From the NCBI GenBank assembly GCA_964448405.1, contig CAYUVW010000015.1:1-40193 (forward strand): a stretch of DNA of 40,193 nucleotides, in the 5' to 3' direction. A program made the translations under genes and the position numbers. The notes under the pieces were generated by a model. The model searched no databases. It saw nothing but the letters and a program-made list of their open reading frames with translations, and had not been told where the DNA came from. Source of the stretch: DAORHV01 sp964448405. GTDB taxonomy: Bacteria > Patescibacteriota > Gracilibacteria > Peribacterales > Peribacteraceae. Below are positions 6,985-15,235 of the stretch, in pieces (position 1 is the first letter of the stretch; each line of letters opens with the position of its first letter).

Positions 6985-8415
6985 CTACTTCACCATACGG
7001 ACAACCTCGTCTGGAGTGGCGGTGGAACTGACGAACAAGCTCGGCAGGCGGAGGAATTGCCCGCGTGTGAACTTCTTGTCCGGCGACTGGCTGATACCAA
7101 GCAGGTACCCGAGTTCACCGGCCTTCTTCATGACACGATCATTCACGCCTCCCATCGGGTACGACACGGCGTACACCTCGCGCTTGGTAAGATCCTCAAG
7201 GATTTTCTTGCTCTGGCCGAGTTCCAGCATGACCTGTGAATCGGTGAGCGAACGAAGATCGTCTCCGGCGTGCGCTTCGGATTGCAGATCGTTTCCATTG
7301 GCCAGCAGATTCAAAATCGTCTTCTCGGTAATGCCGGTAATGCCGACGTCTTTTGTGCCGATAAACAGCGTGACGTCCACATTCGCCGTATCCAACGTGT
7401 CGGAAACTGCCTTCACATTCTGCGCATTCACACCGGCAATGGTGACCACGACCCAGTCCGGACCCACGCGTGCATCGCGCGATTCCTGGGCGATGATGAG
7501 GTCATACAAAGACTTCAGCGTCACAATTTTCTTGCCTGAAGCCTTCAGCGCCGCCATGTGCTTCGGGAACGACGACATGCTGGCAGCGTCACCGGCGCGG
7601 TACTGCAGAATCGGCAGCGTGTAGTCATCCTGTCGCACCAAGAAGGTGGGCTGGAACGGCTTCAGATATTGCGATGACACATATCCCTCCTTGCCCGCAT
7701 AGCTGACGCGCGCCCATTCGCCGTTCATGGACAACGGCGTCACAATCGCCTGTCCGGGGAGCTCTGCGATTTTTTCGGACTGCGATGACGGGTCTTTGCG
7801 CATGTTCAGGAACGCGAAGTCCACGAAGTACTTTCCCTCGAACTGCTTCTTCTCCTCGGCCAACTTTACGTCGGTGGTCAACTTGGCGATGTACTTCATG
7901 GCGACATAGCCTTCACGCTGATCTGCAAGCCGAACTTTCGCCCATTCGGCATTCGGGATTTCGAGCACGATAAGCACATCTCCTTGCGCCAAACGGTCGA
8001 TCTGCGGAGAGCTGACCTCCATGGACGAACGCACGTTCAGGAACGGGTTGTTCACCTTGTAAATGTTGGCGGCTTGATCGGCTGCCCCCATGCGCAGCGC
8101 GTCGTACAACTTCACTTTTGCCGCGTCCGTCGCAATCACTGCCCCTGCGGAACCCGTCGTCGTGGGTACCGTAGCCATGCCCGATCCCGTGGTCGTGTCC
8201 ACTCCCGGCGTGCTCACCGCCATACCCGATCCGACGTACAGCGTCACCGTATCGGCACTGCTACTGCTTCCGTTGGCAATTTCGTACACGCGTTGCAGGT
8301 CGTTGTCCGTAAACGTAAATTCCTCGAATGTCTTGTCCGGCTCGGGTGAGCTGCAGCCGACGAACAAAACACCGAACGAGGCGATAAGAAGGAAAACGAC
8401 GAGCGGACGGGACAT
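6985..8415 (-). CDS. lipoprotein with two SH3b domains and a NodB-like deacetylase domain, 476 aa
   Basis: A predicted surface lipoprotein. The signal peptide MSRPLVVFLLIASFGVLFVGC ends in a lipobox with Cys21. A Ser/Thr/Gly-rich linker (about 45-95) precedes two bacterial SH3 repeats: one with NPFLNVRSS and REGYVAMKYI, the next with FAFLNMRKDPSSQSEKIAELPG and KEGYVSSQYLKP. The C-terminal half resembles the NodB polysaccharide-deacetylase barrel (DWVVVTIAGVNAQNVKAVSDTL, DVTLFIGTKD, LANGNDLQSEAHAGDDLRSLTD, VYAVSYPMGG). The usual metal-binding Asp-Asp pair is not obvious (TIAGV where TFDDG is expected), so activity is doubtful and it may bind cell wall only. The start at 8415 lies 27 nt after argS on the same strand and is fixed by the signal peptide. 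Confidence 0.8.
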   Translation of the reverse strand: MSRPLVVFLLIASFGVLFVGCSSPEPDKTFEEFTFTDNDLQRVYEIANGSSSSADTVTLYVGSGMAVSTPGVDTTTGSGMATVPTTTGSAGAVIATDAAKVKLYDALRMGAADQAANIYKVNNPFLNVRSSMEVSSPQIDRLAQGDVLIVLEIPNAEWAKVRLADQREGYVAMKYIAKLTTDVKLAEEKKQFEGKYFVDFAFLNMRKDPSSQSEKIAELPGQAIVTPLSMNGEWARVSYAGKEGYVSSQYLKPFQPTFLVRQDDYTLPILQYRAGDAASMSSFPKHMAALKASGKKIVTLKSLYDLIIAQESRDARVGPDWVVVTIAGVNAQNVKAVSDTLDTANVDVTLFIGTKDVGITGITEKTILNLLANGNDLQSEAHAGDDLRSLTDSQVMLELGQSKKILEDLTKREVYAVSYPMGGVNDRVMKKAGELGYLLGISQSPDKKFTRGQFLRLPSLFVSSTATPDEVVRMVK

Positions 8416-8441
8416 GGGTAGAGTGGGAAATAGAAAAGGAA

Positions 8442-10145
8442 TTACATGCGATCGGGAACGCGCAGCGTCAACAGTTCGGCACCGGTCTTCAGGACACGGG
8501 CCGTGACATGCGTCAGTGCCAAGCGCAACGCGCGCTGGGCACCTTCGGACTTCAGGATGTTCTCGGCGTTGTAGAACGAGTTGTAGGACTGGCAAACCTC
8601 GTACAGATAGTTGGTGAGCTTGTGCGGCAAATGCTCCGCGCGCGCGGCCTCAACCGTGTCTCCGAACAAGAACAAAAGGTGCAACAATGCGCGCTCTTTC
8701 TCGCCAATGTCGCCGGTAAAATTCTGCGGCACGGCGAATGCGGTCTGCTCAGCCTTGCGCAAAATGGAGTGCGCACGGGTGTGCGTGTACTGCAAATACG
8801 GCGCACTGTTTCCTTCGAAGCTCAGCATCTTTTCCCAATCGAACACGATGTCCATTTTGCGGTTCTGGCTGAGAATGCCGTACACCAGGGCTCCGGTACC
8901 CATCATTTCCGCCAATTGCTCCGGGCTGTCGGTCTGAATGGTGTCGCCACGTTCCTTAATGATCTCCTGAGCGCGCGCCACTGCCTCGTCGAGCACATGC
9001 TCCAGCTTGAGGATATTTCCTTTACGCGTGCTCATCTTGCGGTCAATGAACCGCATGCGTCCGAAAATAACGTTCTCGAAGGGCGGAAGATCCCAGCCAA
9101 GGAGCTTGCATGTGGCTTCCAGCTGCTGAAAATGCAACTGCTGTGCCACGTCGGTGCAAATCAAAATCGCCTGTGGATGATAGGTATCGATGCGGTATCG
9201 CATCTGGGCGATGTCGCGCGTGGAATACAGCGTCGCACCGTCTCCCTTCAGCACCATATAGGGAGGCATTTTGGTTTCTTCGGCAAACTTCACAATCAGT
9301 GCGCCACCCTCGCCTTCCACGAACACCTTCTTCTTTTTTCCCTCCTCAAGAACAGGTGCCATTTTGTCTTCGTAGAAGCTCTCACCAAGATCCAAGTCGA
9401 ACTTCACATGCAAGCGCTCGTAAATGCCGCCAAGCGACTGCTTGGTGACCTTCACCACCTCTTCTCGGAACGCACGAAGTTCGCCGTCCCCTTGCTCCAA
9501 ACGGCGGAATGCCTCGCGCCCCGCATCTTCGAGTGTTGCATCCTTCTCTGCCTCCTCATGGAACTTCACGTAGAGCGCCAACAGATCATCCAGTGAGCAC
9601 TGTGACGGCGGCTTGGTCCCCCACTTCTGAAATGCGACCGACAATTTGCCGAACTGCGTTCCCCAATCCCCCATGTAGTTCCAATTCAATGTCGGATACC
9701 CCTGGAACGCATACAAATTACTCAATGCCTGCCCAATAACGGTGCTAAGAATATGGTGAATGCCAAGCGGCTTAGCGATGTTGGGCTGCGAGTACTCCAC
9801 GATCACCGGTGCACCAGGGCGCTTTGCCTGAGGTTCACATTGGCTCCATGCCTCTTTGAGTGCATCCACCAATGCTACGGACGTGACCGTGACGTTCACA
9901 TACCCGGCCCCCGCTACTTCGGCCTTCAGAACCCCCTCCGCACCCACCACTGCATCCGCCAAGACAGCGGCAACCTCACGCGGTGATTTACCGAGTTTTT
10001 TGGCAAGCTGTAAAGCTACCGACGTTGTCAGGTCGCCTTTGGTTGAGTCTACCGGAACGTCAAAGTGGACATCTGTCGAGATGTCGAATTTTTCCTGCAG
10101 ACACTGCTTGGTTATTGCCGATAGATTTCTTCGAAGTTCGAACAC
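8442..10145 (-). CDS. argS: arginyl-tRNA synthetase, 567 aa
   Basis: Class I synthetase that charges tRNA-Arg. Seen: an N-terminal Add1-like tRNA-contact domain, the ArgRS block VEYSQPNIAKPL, the Rossmann core, the KMSKS loop as KMSTRKGN (370-377), and a C-terminal helical anticodon-binding (DALR-type) domain with FEGNSAPYLQYTHTRAHSI. The HIGH motif is altered: where HVGH is usual, residues 128-131 read GIHH, so the first histidine is Gly. Length is typical. The start is GTG at 10145; an in-frame stop lies just upstream, so no longer form is possible. No Shine-Dalgarno. A deacetylase lipoprotein follows after 27 nt, an unrelated partner in function. Confidence 0.95.
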   Translation of the reverse strand: MFELRRNLSAITKQCLQEKFDISTDVHFDVPVDSTKGDLTTSVALQLAKKLGKSPREVAAVLADAVVGAEGVLKAEVAGAGYVNVTVTSVALVDALKEAWSQCEPQAKRPGAPVIVEYSQPNIAKPLGIHHILSTVIGQALSNLYAFQGYPTLNWNYMGDWGTQFGKLSVAFQKWGTKPPSQCSLDDLLALYVKFHEEAEKDATLEDAGREAFRRLEQGDGELRAFREEVVKVTKQSLGGIYERLHVKFDLDLGESFYEDKMAPVLEEGKKKKVFVEGEGGALIVKFAEETKMPPYMVLKGDGATLYSTRDIAQMRYRIDTYHPQAILICTDVAQQLHFQQLEATCKLLGWDLPPFENVIFGRMRFIDRKMSTRKGNILKLEHVLDEAVARAQEIIKERGDTIQTDSPEQLAEMMGTGALVYGILSQNRKMDIVFDWEKMLSFEGNSAPYLQYTHTRAHSILRKAEQTAFAVPQNFTGDIGEKERALLHLLFLFGDTVEAARAEHLPHKLTNYLYEVCQSYNSFYNAENILKSEGAQRALRLALTHVTARVLKTGAELLTLRVPDRM

Positions 10146-10267
10146 AGAAAGTGATCACGAAAACAGCGCTACTGTATACCGATGAATGCGATTGTGTAGG
10201 CGAAACAATAATTTGTTCTTGATCACTCTTTTTCTTCATGTCTTTACAGCACTTCGAACACAAAATT

Positions 10268-10322
10268 TGTGCACAAACGTACACCCAGAATGTGCAAAAC
10301 TCTGTGGAAAACGTGTGCATAA
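10268..10322 (-). promoter_or_regulatory. cluster of DnaA-box-like sites
   Basis: Read on the minus strand, three 9-mers fit TTWTNCACA: TTTTGCACA (10299-10291), TTTTCCACA (10311-10303) and TTATGCACA (10322-10314); the last also fits the stricter TTATNCACA. A fourth, TTGTGCACA (10276-10268), has one mismatch. Spacings of 12, 11 and 23 bp put all of them on nearly the same face of the helix. They may be an origin DnaA-binding array or a DnaA-controlled promoter; with no dnaA or dnaN in the window the origin reading is unproven. Confidence 0.45.
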
Positions 10323-10361
10323 AAGTGGGTGTTTCATGCAATACAACGCGCGAAACCAGGT

Positions 10362-10390
10362 TTTACCTAGGAGCAAAAATAAGGTATAAT
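10362..10390 (+). promoter_or_regulatory. promoter of the pilin-like fusion gene
   Basis: TTTACC (10362-10367), a 17-bp spacer, then a perfect TATAAT (10385-10390) that ends 9 nt before the ATG at 10400. Transcription should start 2-3 nt before the start codon, giving a leaderless or near-leaderless message. Confidence 0.65.
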
Positions 10391-10399
10391 AGAGAGATT

Positions 10400-12091
10400 A
10401 TGTTGAAGTCGCGTTCTTACTTCCGGCTCCTTGCCACAGGTCTGCTCCTGTTAACTCTTGGTGCATGTGGAACAAAAACTCCCGTGGCTCCAACTCAGCA
10501 AGAACAGCTAACGCGTACAAGTGGCGGACGTAGCGGAGTCTTTGTCGTGGATACGCTGGTACAAAACTCAGCCGATGCCCGCAAGACGCGGCGTGCCGCG
10601 CTCATGGGGGTCTTTGTGTCGCATTTTCTCTCTACCAGTCCGACCGCTCTTGTCAGCGGCGGTATCGGCGGTATTCAGGTACAAACCACTATCTTCGACA
10701 AGCAGAGTTCTATTTCGGACCCGGACTTTGATCTTATTCAAGCCTTTGCCGATGCGCTGCAGGTGGACGTGCTGGACATGCTGAACAGAAGCCTGGATCG
10801 CCAGGCCACCCTGGATGTGTACATTACGTCGCTGGATAACATTGCACAGCGCGCAAATACGCGGCTGGGCGAACTGATGGCTGCAGATGAAGTGCAAACG
10901 GAAAACTTGCGACAACTGAATCGTGAGCGTGCCGACCTGGAGCGCGAATTACGCAGCGCCACGAATGATCGGGATTACTTGCTCGCTAACGAAAAACAAA
11001 AAGCACTGAATGAAAAAGAGCGTGAAATCTCGGAGACCAGCCTGAAGTTGGACCAAGTCAAGAACGTAAGCCAAACGCTGGAAGAATTGCTGCAACTGTA
11101 TGGCGAGAAGAGCCTGGCTATTCAAGAGAACCGTGAACCGCTCATTGCAGGAACGAAGGTCGTGGATCTGCCCGGAACGCTGGATCTGAAAATTCTTGAA
11201 CGTCGTGGCAATCGCTCCGGCGGTGGCAGTACAGGTGGGGGAACCACTCGTACGAGCGGCACGACATCTGGCGGTTCGAGCGGGGGCAGTACATCCGGCG
11301 GAGCCAGTACCGGAGGCTCGACCGGCGGCACATCGGGTGGAACAAGTGCCGGAGGATCAACAGGTGGAGCAAGTACCGGCGGCTCGACGGGGGGCAATGC
11401 AACGGGCGGAGCAAGTACCGGAGGATCCACCGGCGGAAATACATCCGGGGGCGCAAGCACCGGAGGCTCGACGAGGAGCAATACAACAGGTGGAGCAAGC
11501 GCTGGCGGCTCAACGGGTGGCAGCAGCAGGAACGGCACCGCGTCGAGCAGCAGCTCGAAGCAATCGCGCAGTATTTTCGGCAACCCGTTTGGAACATTCA
11601 GCAGCAGCTCCAACACCACAGGTGGTGTCAGCGGCGGCGGAACAGCCGGCGGGACGACTGCAGGTGGCAGCACCGGTGGAGGAACGACCGGCGGGGCAAC
11701 GACCGGAGGCGGCACAGGTACGACGGGTGGCGGTGGCGGAGACACCGGCGCCATTGATGTAAATGCTTTGTTGGAAGGCAGTGACGGCTCAATCAACGAG
11801 CTCGTATCGATCGTGATTGCACTTCTGCTTATTACAGGCTTGTTCCTGTGCCTTATTTACCTGGTCTGGGGAGGCATAAAATACATCACGTCTGCCGGCA
11901 ACGAAGAGAGCATTAAAAAGGCCAATGCGACCATCCGCTACGCGTTACTGGGGCTTATTGTCTGTTTAATGGGCTATTTCATCGTCTGGTGGCTGGCAAT
12001 CTTATTGGATGCTCCGTTTGATCTGTCGTTCAGTCACATTTTGGATTTGATGAGACAGCTGTATCAACACTTCAATCAACCGCTTGAATAA
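10400..12091 (+). CDS. lipoprotein/coiled-coil/Gly-rich/pilin-like membrane fusion, 563 aa
   Basis: An unusual mosaic that I cannot name. In order: a lipoprotein signal peptide with lipobox LGAC (Cys23); a domain of about 120 residues; a charged coiled coil at about 140-240 (ENLRQLNRERADLERELR); Gly/Ser/Thr-rich low complexity at about 273-377 built on a 42-bp repeat, and a second Gly-rich tract at about 406-450; then a two-helix membrane module at about 469-539. That module carries YLVWGGIKYITSAGNEESIKKA between its helices, the hallmark of VirB2/TrbC-like pilin proteins common in Patescibacteria. Start chosen by the signal peptide and the TATAAT 9 nt ahead. VirB4 follows 51 nt later under its own promoter, pointing to a joint role in a type IV secretion-like apparatus. 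Possible roles are a channel component (VirB6-like position) or a surface stalk. Confidence 0.75.
   Translation: MLKSRSYFRLLATGLLLLTLGACGTKTPVAPTQQEQLTRTSGGRSGVFVVDTLVQNSADARKTRRAALMGVFVSHFLSTSPTALVSGGIGGIQVQTTIFDKQSSISDPDFDLIQAFADALQVDVLDMLNRSLDRQATLDVYITSLDNIAQRANTRLGELMAADEVQTENLRQLNRERADLERELRSATNDRDYLLANEKQKALNEKEREISETSLKLDQVKNVSQTLEELLQLYGEKSLAIQENREPLIAGTKVVDLPGTLDLKILERRGNRSGGGSTGGGTTRTSGTTSGGSSGGSTSGGASTGGSTGGTSGGTSAGGSTGGASTGGSTGGNATGGASTGGSTGGNTSGGASTGGSTRSNTTGGASAGGSTGGSSRNGTASSSSSKQSRSIFGNPFGTFSSSSNTTGGVSGGGTAGGTTAGGSTGGGTTGGATTGGGTGTTGGGGGDTGAIDVNALLEGSDGSINELVSIVIALLLITGLFLCLIYLVWGGIKYITSAGNEESIKKANATIRYALLGLIVCLMGYFIVWWLAILLDAPFDLSFSHILDLMRQLYQHFNQPLE
11366..11533 (+). repeat. 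42-bp coding tandem repeat, four units
   Basis: Four exact-length 42-bp units start at 11366, 11408, 11450 and 11492. Each encodes 14 residues of the form GASTGGSTGGNxTG; a shorter degenerate unit precedes at 11300-11365. Unit length preserves the reading frame, so copy-number change by slippage would lengthen or shorten the linker without frameshift. Confidence 0.8.
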
Positions 12092-12101
12092 GCCAAGAAG
12101 G

Positions 12102-12130
12102 TTGTAAAAACAGCAATTCTGGAGTACAAT
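12102..12130 (+). promoter_or_regulatory. promoter of virB4-like gene
   Basis: TTGTAA (12102-12107), 17-bp spacer, TACAAT (12125-12130); the -10 ends 12 nt before the ATG at 12143. It shows VirB4 can be expressed separately from the upstream fusion gene. Confidence 0.65.
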
Positions 12131-12142
12131 GATCTGATACTC

Positions 12143-14122
12143 ATGTCCAAACCCAAACCCACCACCGCTGCAGCACCCGCAGGAGCCAAGCTCCTCGGAG
12201 TGATCGACGACCTTCTGGGGTTGCATCACAACGTGGAAGAAATTCTCGCCGATGACGACGAATCCGACGAGCTCACCAAAGAGGAGAAGGAAATCATCAA
12301 GCGCTACGAGGAAGGCGTGCAGAAGATTTTGGATATCATTGCGCCGGCCGGACTGAAGTTCGACCGCAGCATGATGCAGCTGAATGAGCAGCTGGTCGCC
12401 CGCAGCTTCTACGCCTACAACTGGCCGAGCCAGATCTACCCGAACTGGATGTCGCAGCTGATCAACTTCGACGTCATGATCGACATTTCGCAGTTCATTT
12501 ACCCCGCCAGCAACCGCGTCATTCTGAAGATGTTGCGCAAGAAAGTTACCGAAATGCGCTCATCCATTCGTATGTTGCAGCAGCGCGGCATCGTCCGCGA
12601 CCCGACCCTGGAGGCCGCCTTGCAGGACGCTGAAGAACTGCGTGACCTTCTGGCCCGCGGCAGTGAAAAACTGTTCCAGTTGGGTTTTTACTTCACCATC
12701 TACGCCGAGAACGAGAACAAGTTGAAAAAGGCTCAGACCGACGTGGAAGCCATTCTCGGTGGAAAGCTGATCCTCACCAAGCCGTCGGCCTTCCAGATGG
12801 AACACGGTTGGAACTCCACACTCCCCTACTGCTTGGACGAATTGGACTTCAGCCGCAACATGAACACCCAGGCGCTGGCCACCAGCTTCCCGTTCAGCAG
12901 CTCCGACCTTACCGACGACCATGGCGTGTTATATGGCATTAACCGCCACAATGACTCGCTGATCATCTTCGACCGCTTCGACCTGCCCAATGCTAACGCA
13001 AACGTGTTCGCCACGTCCGGTGCAGGTAAGTCCTACGTCGTGAAGCTCGAAATTTTGCGCTCCCTTATTCAGGGCGTGCAGGTGTATGTGATCGACCCTG
13101 AAAATGAGTACGTCGACTTGTGCAAAACCGTGGGAGGATCGCAAATCCCGGTATCGCTGCAGAGCAGCTACCGCATCAACCCGTTCGACCTGCCCAAGGC
13201 CGTGCGCGGCGACGAAGCCGAAGTGGGCGAAGTGCTGCGCAGCGCGGTCATCAACCTGCACGGCTTGTTCAAACTCATGCTCGGCAACATCACGCCGTCC
13301 GAGGAAGGCGTGCTCGACAAAGCAATCTTGGACACCTACGCACTGCGCGGCATTACGCTGCAAACCAAGGACCCGGGCACCATTGAGCCTCCGACGCTGC
13401 ATGACCTCATCGACGTGCTCATGACCACCGGTGGCGGCGAACCCATGGCCCAGACGTTGAAAAAATTCACCGAAGGCAGCTTCTCCGGACTCTTCGACCG
13501 CGTGACCAACATCGAGCTCGAAAAGCAGATGGTGGTGTTCCAGATCCGTGACTTGGAAGACGTGCTGCGCCCCATCGCCATCTACGTGGTGCTGAACTTC
13601 TTGTGGAACCGTGTCCGCGCCGACATGCGCAAGCGCTTCCTGGTTATCGACGAAGCCTGGAACCTGATGCAGTACGAAGACTCCGCGCTGTTCTTGTACG
13701 GCCTCATCAAGCGCGCCCGTAAGTACTACCTGGGTGTAACGACCATCACGCAGGACATCGACGACTTCATCAACTCGCCGTACGGCAAACCGATTATTTC
13801 AAACACATCGCTCCAGCTGCTGCTGAAACAATCGGCGGCGTCGGTAGATAACCTGGCAAAACTGTTCTATCTCACCGAAGGTGAGAAATACCTGTTACTC
13901 GGCTCCGGCGTGGGACAAGGCGTGCTCTTCGCCAGCAACACCCACGTCGCCATTCAGGTCGTGGCATCGCCCAACGAACACAACATCATCACGACCAAGC
14001 CCGAAGAAGTGTTGCGCCGCAAGGAAAAAGAAAAGGCGCTCGAACAACAGCAGCGCGACAGCGACGACGGTAGCAATGGTGATGATCCGCCTGTGGCGGA
14101 AGCAGCCGACGGCGGTAAATAA
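12143..14122 (+). CDS. VirB4/TraC-family type IV secretion ATPase, 659 aa
   Basis: A large AAA+/RecA-type ATPase that energises type IV secretion or pilus assembly at the inner membrane. Walker A is ATSGAGKSY with Lys296; Walker B is FLVIDEAW with Asp503-Glu504; the downstream TTITQDIDDF is the family's sensor-like motif. The N-terminal half is helical and charged, with the VirB4 stretch MEHGWNSTLPYCLDELDF just before the motor. The C-terminus ends in a Lys/Glu/Gln-rich then acidic Gly-rich tail. Length is shorter than classic VirB4 (about 800), as expected for CPR forms. No relaxase, VirD4 or VirB8-10 gene is near, so DNA conjugation is not supported; pilus extension or DNA uptake are alternatives. 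The gene ends four bases from the convergent DHH gene. Confidence 0.9.
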   Translation: MSKPKPTTAAAPAGAKLLGVIDDLLGLHHNVEEILADDDESDELTKEEKEIIKRYEEGVQKILDIIAPAGLKFDRSMMQLNEQLVARSFYAYNWPSQIYPNWMSQLINFDVMIDISQFIYPASNRVILKMLRKKVTEMRSSIRMLQQRGIVRDPTLEAALQDAEELRDLLARGSEKLFQLGFYFTIYAENENKLKKAQTDVEAILGGKLILTKPSAFQMEHGWNSTLPYCLDELDFSRNMNTQALATSFPFSSSDLTDDHGVLYGINRHNDSLIIFDRFDLPNANANVFATSGAGKSYVVKLEILRSLIQGVQVYVIDPENEYVDLCKTVGGSQIPVSLQSSYRINPFDLPKAVRGDEAEVGEVLRSAVINLHGLFKLMLGNITPSEEGVLDKAILDTYALRGITLQTKDPGTIEPPTLHDLIDVLMTTGGGEPMAQTLKKFTEGSFSGLFDRVTNIELEKQMVVFQIRDLEDVLRPIAIYVVLNFLWNRVRADMRKRFLVIDEAWNLMQYEDSALFLYGLIKRARKYYLGVTTITQDIDDFINSPYGKPIISNTSLQLLLKQSAASVDNLAKLFYLTEGEKYLLLGSGVGQGVLFASNTHVAIQVVASPNEHNIITTKPEEVLRRKEKEKALEQQQRDSDDGSNGDDPPVAEAADGGK

Positions 14123-14126
14123 GCGC

Positions 14127-15086
14127 CTACTCGACCTTCCAGCGCACCTCCGGCTTCAGCTTGCCCGATAATGAGAACCCGGCGGCTTTGCGATGTCCGC
14201 CGCCATGGAATTTCTGCGCCATGGTCGACACGTCCACATCGTCTCGCAGCGTGCGAAGCGACCCCTTCACTTTGCCCTGACGTTCGGCCAGGACCATGGA
14301 GAACTTCATGCCCGGTACGGCATTCACGTAGTCGATTGCGCCGGTAAGCTCTGAATAGTCGGCGCCCGTGGCACGGAAGTCGCCCTCGGTAAGGGCCGAA
14401 ACCGCCGCACCCTCACTGGTAACGGAAATCTTCTCCAGCACGCGGCCCCATAACCGCAACGTGGAGACCTTGGCCGTGCGGAACACGTTCTTCACTACCG
14501 ATTGCTGACGTCCGCCGCTGCGCAGCAAGCGGGCAACGGTGCGGTACACGCGAGCGGAGGTATTGCTGTGCAACAAGCCGCCCGTGTCGGTATACACGCC
14601 CAACAACAGCGAGGTGGCGATGTCGGCGTCGATCTCCCAACCCAAGAAGTCGCAAAAGCCCACCAGCACTTCGCAGGTGGAAGAAATATCGGGATAAATG
14701 AAGTTCACCGTGGCGAACTGGGAGTTGGAATAGTGGTGATCGAAGCACACCGTCGGATAGGTCCCATCGAATACCTGCGGGAGTAACTCATGATATTCGG
14801 TAAGGTGCGGCTCGGCACAATCCACAATCACAAACGCGTCGCCATCGCGCGGTTGCAAGTCGGACCGAATGCGCAACGCGGACGACACGAAATGAAATGT
14901 AGGCGGCGACGGATCTACGCAATACAGCTCTACCGGAGTATTCGGGTATTGCCGCTCCAGGAGCGCGGCAATGGCTGTCAGTGAACCGATTGCGTCGCCA
15001 TCGGGATTGCGGTGACACATGCAGCACAGACGCTTGGCATTGTGGAAGATTGCAGTTGCCCGGTCGACGTTCTGGCGTTCGAACAT
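14127..15086 (-). CDS. DHH/DHHA1 phosphoesterase (NrnA-like), 319 aa
   Basis: A metal-dependent phosphoesterase of the DHH family, likely a NrnA-type enzyme that degrades short oligoribonucleotides or cyclic-dinucleotide products (pGpG, pAp). Seen: motif I HRNPDGDAIGS, motif II VDCAEP, the DHH motif as FDHHYSNS, motif IV YTDTGG, and the C-terminal DHHA1 motif HGGGHRKAAGF. Length matches the family. It lies 149 nt downstream of rbfA on the same strand; rbfA next to a DHH gene is a common bacterial arrangement. A TACCAT just upstream of the start could act as a -10, giving it separate expression. Confidence 0.9.
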   Translation of the reverse strand: MFERQNVDRATAIFHNAKRLCCMCHRNPDGDAIGSLTAIAALLERQYPNTPVELYCVDPSPPTFHFVSSALRIRSDLQPRDGDAFVIVDCAEPHLTEYHELLPQVFDGTYPTVCFDHHYSNSQFATVNFIYPDISSTCEVLVGFCDFLGWEIDADIATSLLLGVYTDTGGLLHSNTSARVYRTVARLLRSGGRQQSVVKNVFRTAKVSTLRLWGRVLEKISVTSEGAAVSALTEGDFRATGADYSELTGAIDYVNAVPGMKFSMVLAERQGKVKGSLRTLRDDVDVSTMAQKFHGGGHRKAAGFSLSGKLKPEVRWKVE

Positions 15087-15235
15087 AAGGGATGGATGGT
15101 AGTGTCCGCACGCCAGTCACTCAATGAGTTAGAGTTGCCAGACCGTCGAGTCTGTTTCGGTATGTATGATAGGAAATCAAAGAAGACAACAAACGCCAAA
15201 ATCACATGCATTCCCACGTTCTCGTCGTTGATTTC

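Larger units (their letters stand above)
10146..10399. other. AT-rich divergent intergenic region
   Basis: A 254-bp gap between argS (leftward) and the pilin-like fusion (rightward), more AT-rich than the flanks. It contains the DnaA-box-like cluster at 10268-10322, the palindrome TTTGTGCACAAA (10266-10277), a TATACA/TACAGT around 10173-10180 that could serve argS, and the rightward promoter ending at 10390. The upstream frame from 10238 is open but is not needed: the signal peptide starts at 10400. Confidence 0.5.

Noticed and set aside
6653..7624. 323-codon plus-strand frame
   Set aside because: It starts in the dispersed repeat and runs antisense through the SH3b/deacetylase lipoprotein; composition is unlike a protein.
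8508..9596. 362-codon open frame on the plus strand
   Set aside because: It lies wholly inside argS on the opposite strand; the synthetase motifs establish argS as the real gene.
11300..11533. CRISPR-like regularly spaced repeat
   Set aside because: The units are contiguous, in frame and encode the Gly-rich linker; there are no unique spacers and no cas genes.
11122..11796. Long Pro/Val-rich open frame on the minus strand
   Set aside because: It is the reverse complement of the Gly/Ser/Thr repeat region of the lipoprotein fusion; its composition is a mirror of that repeat and it has no start signal.
12143..14122. Conjugative element around virB4
   Set aside because: No relaxase, coupling protein, integrase or flanking repeats are visible, and composition matches the chromosome.
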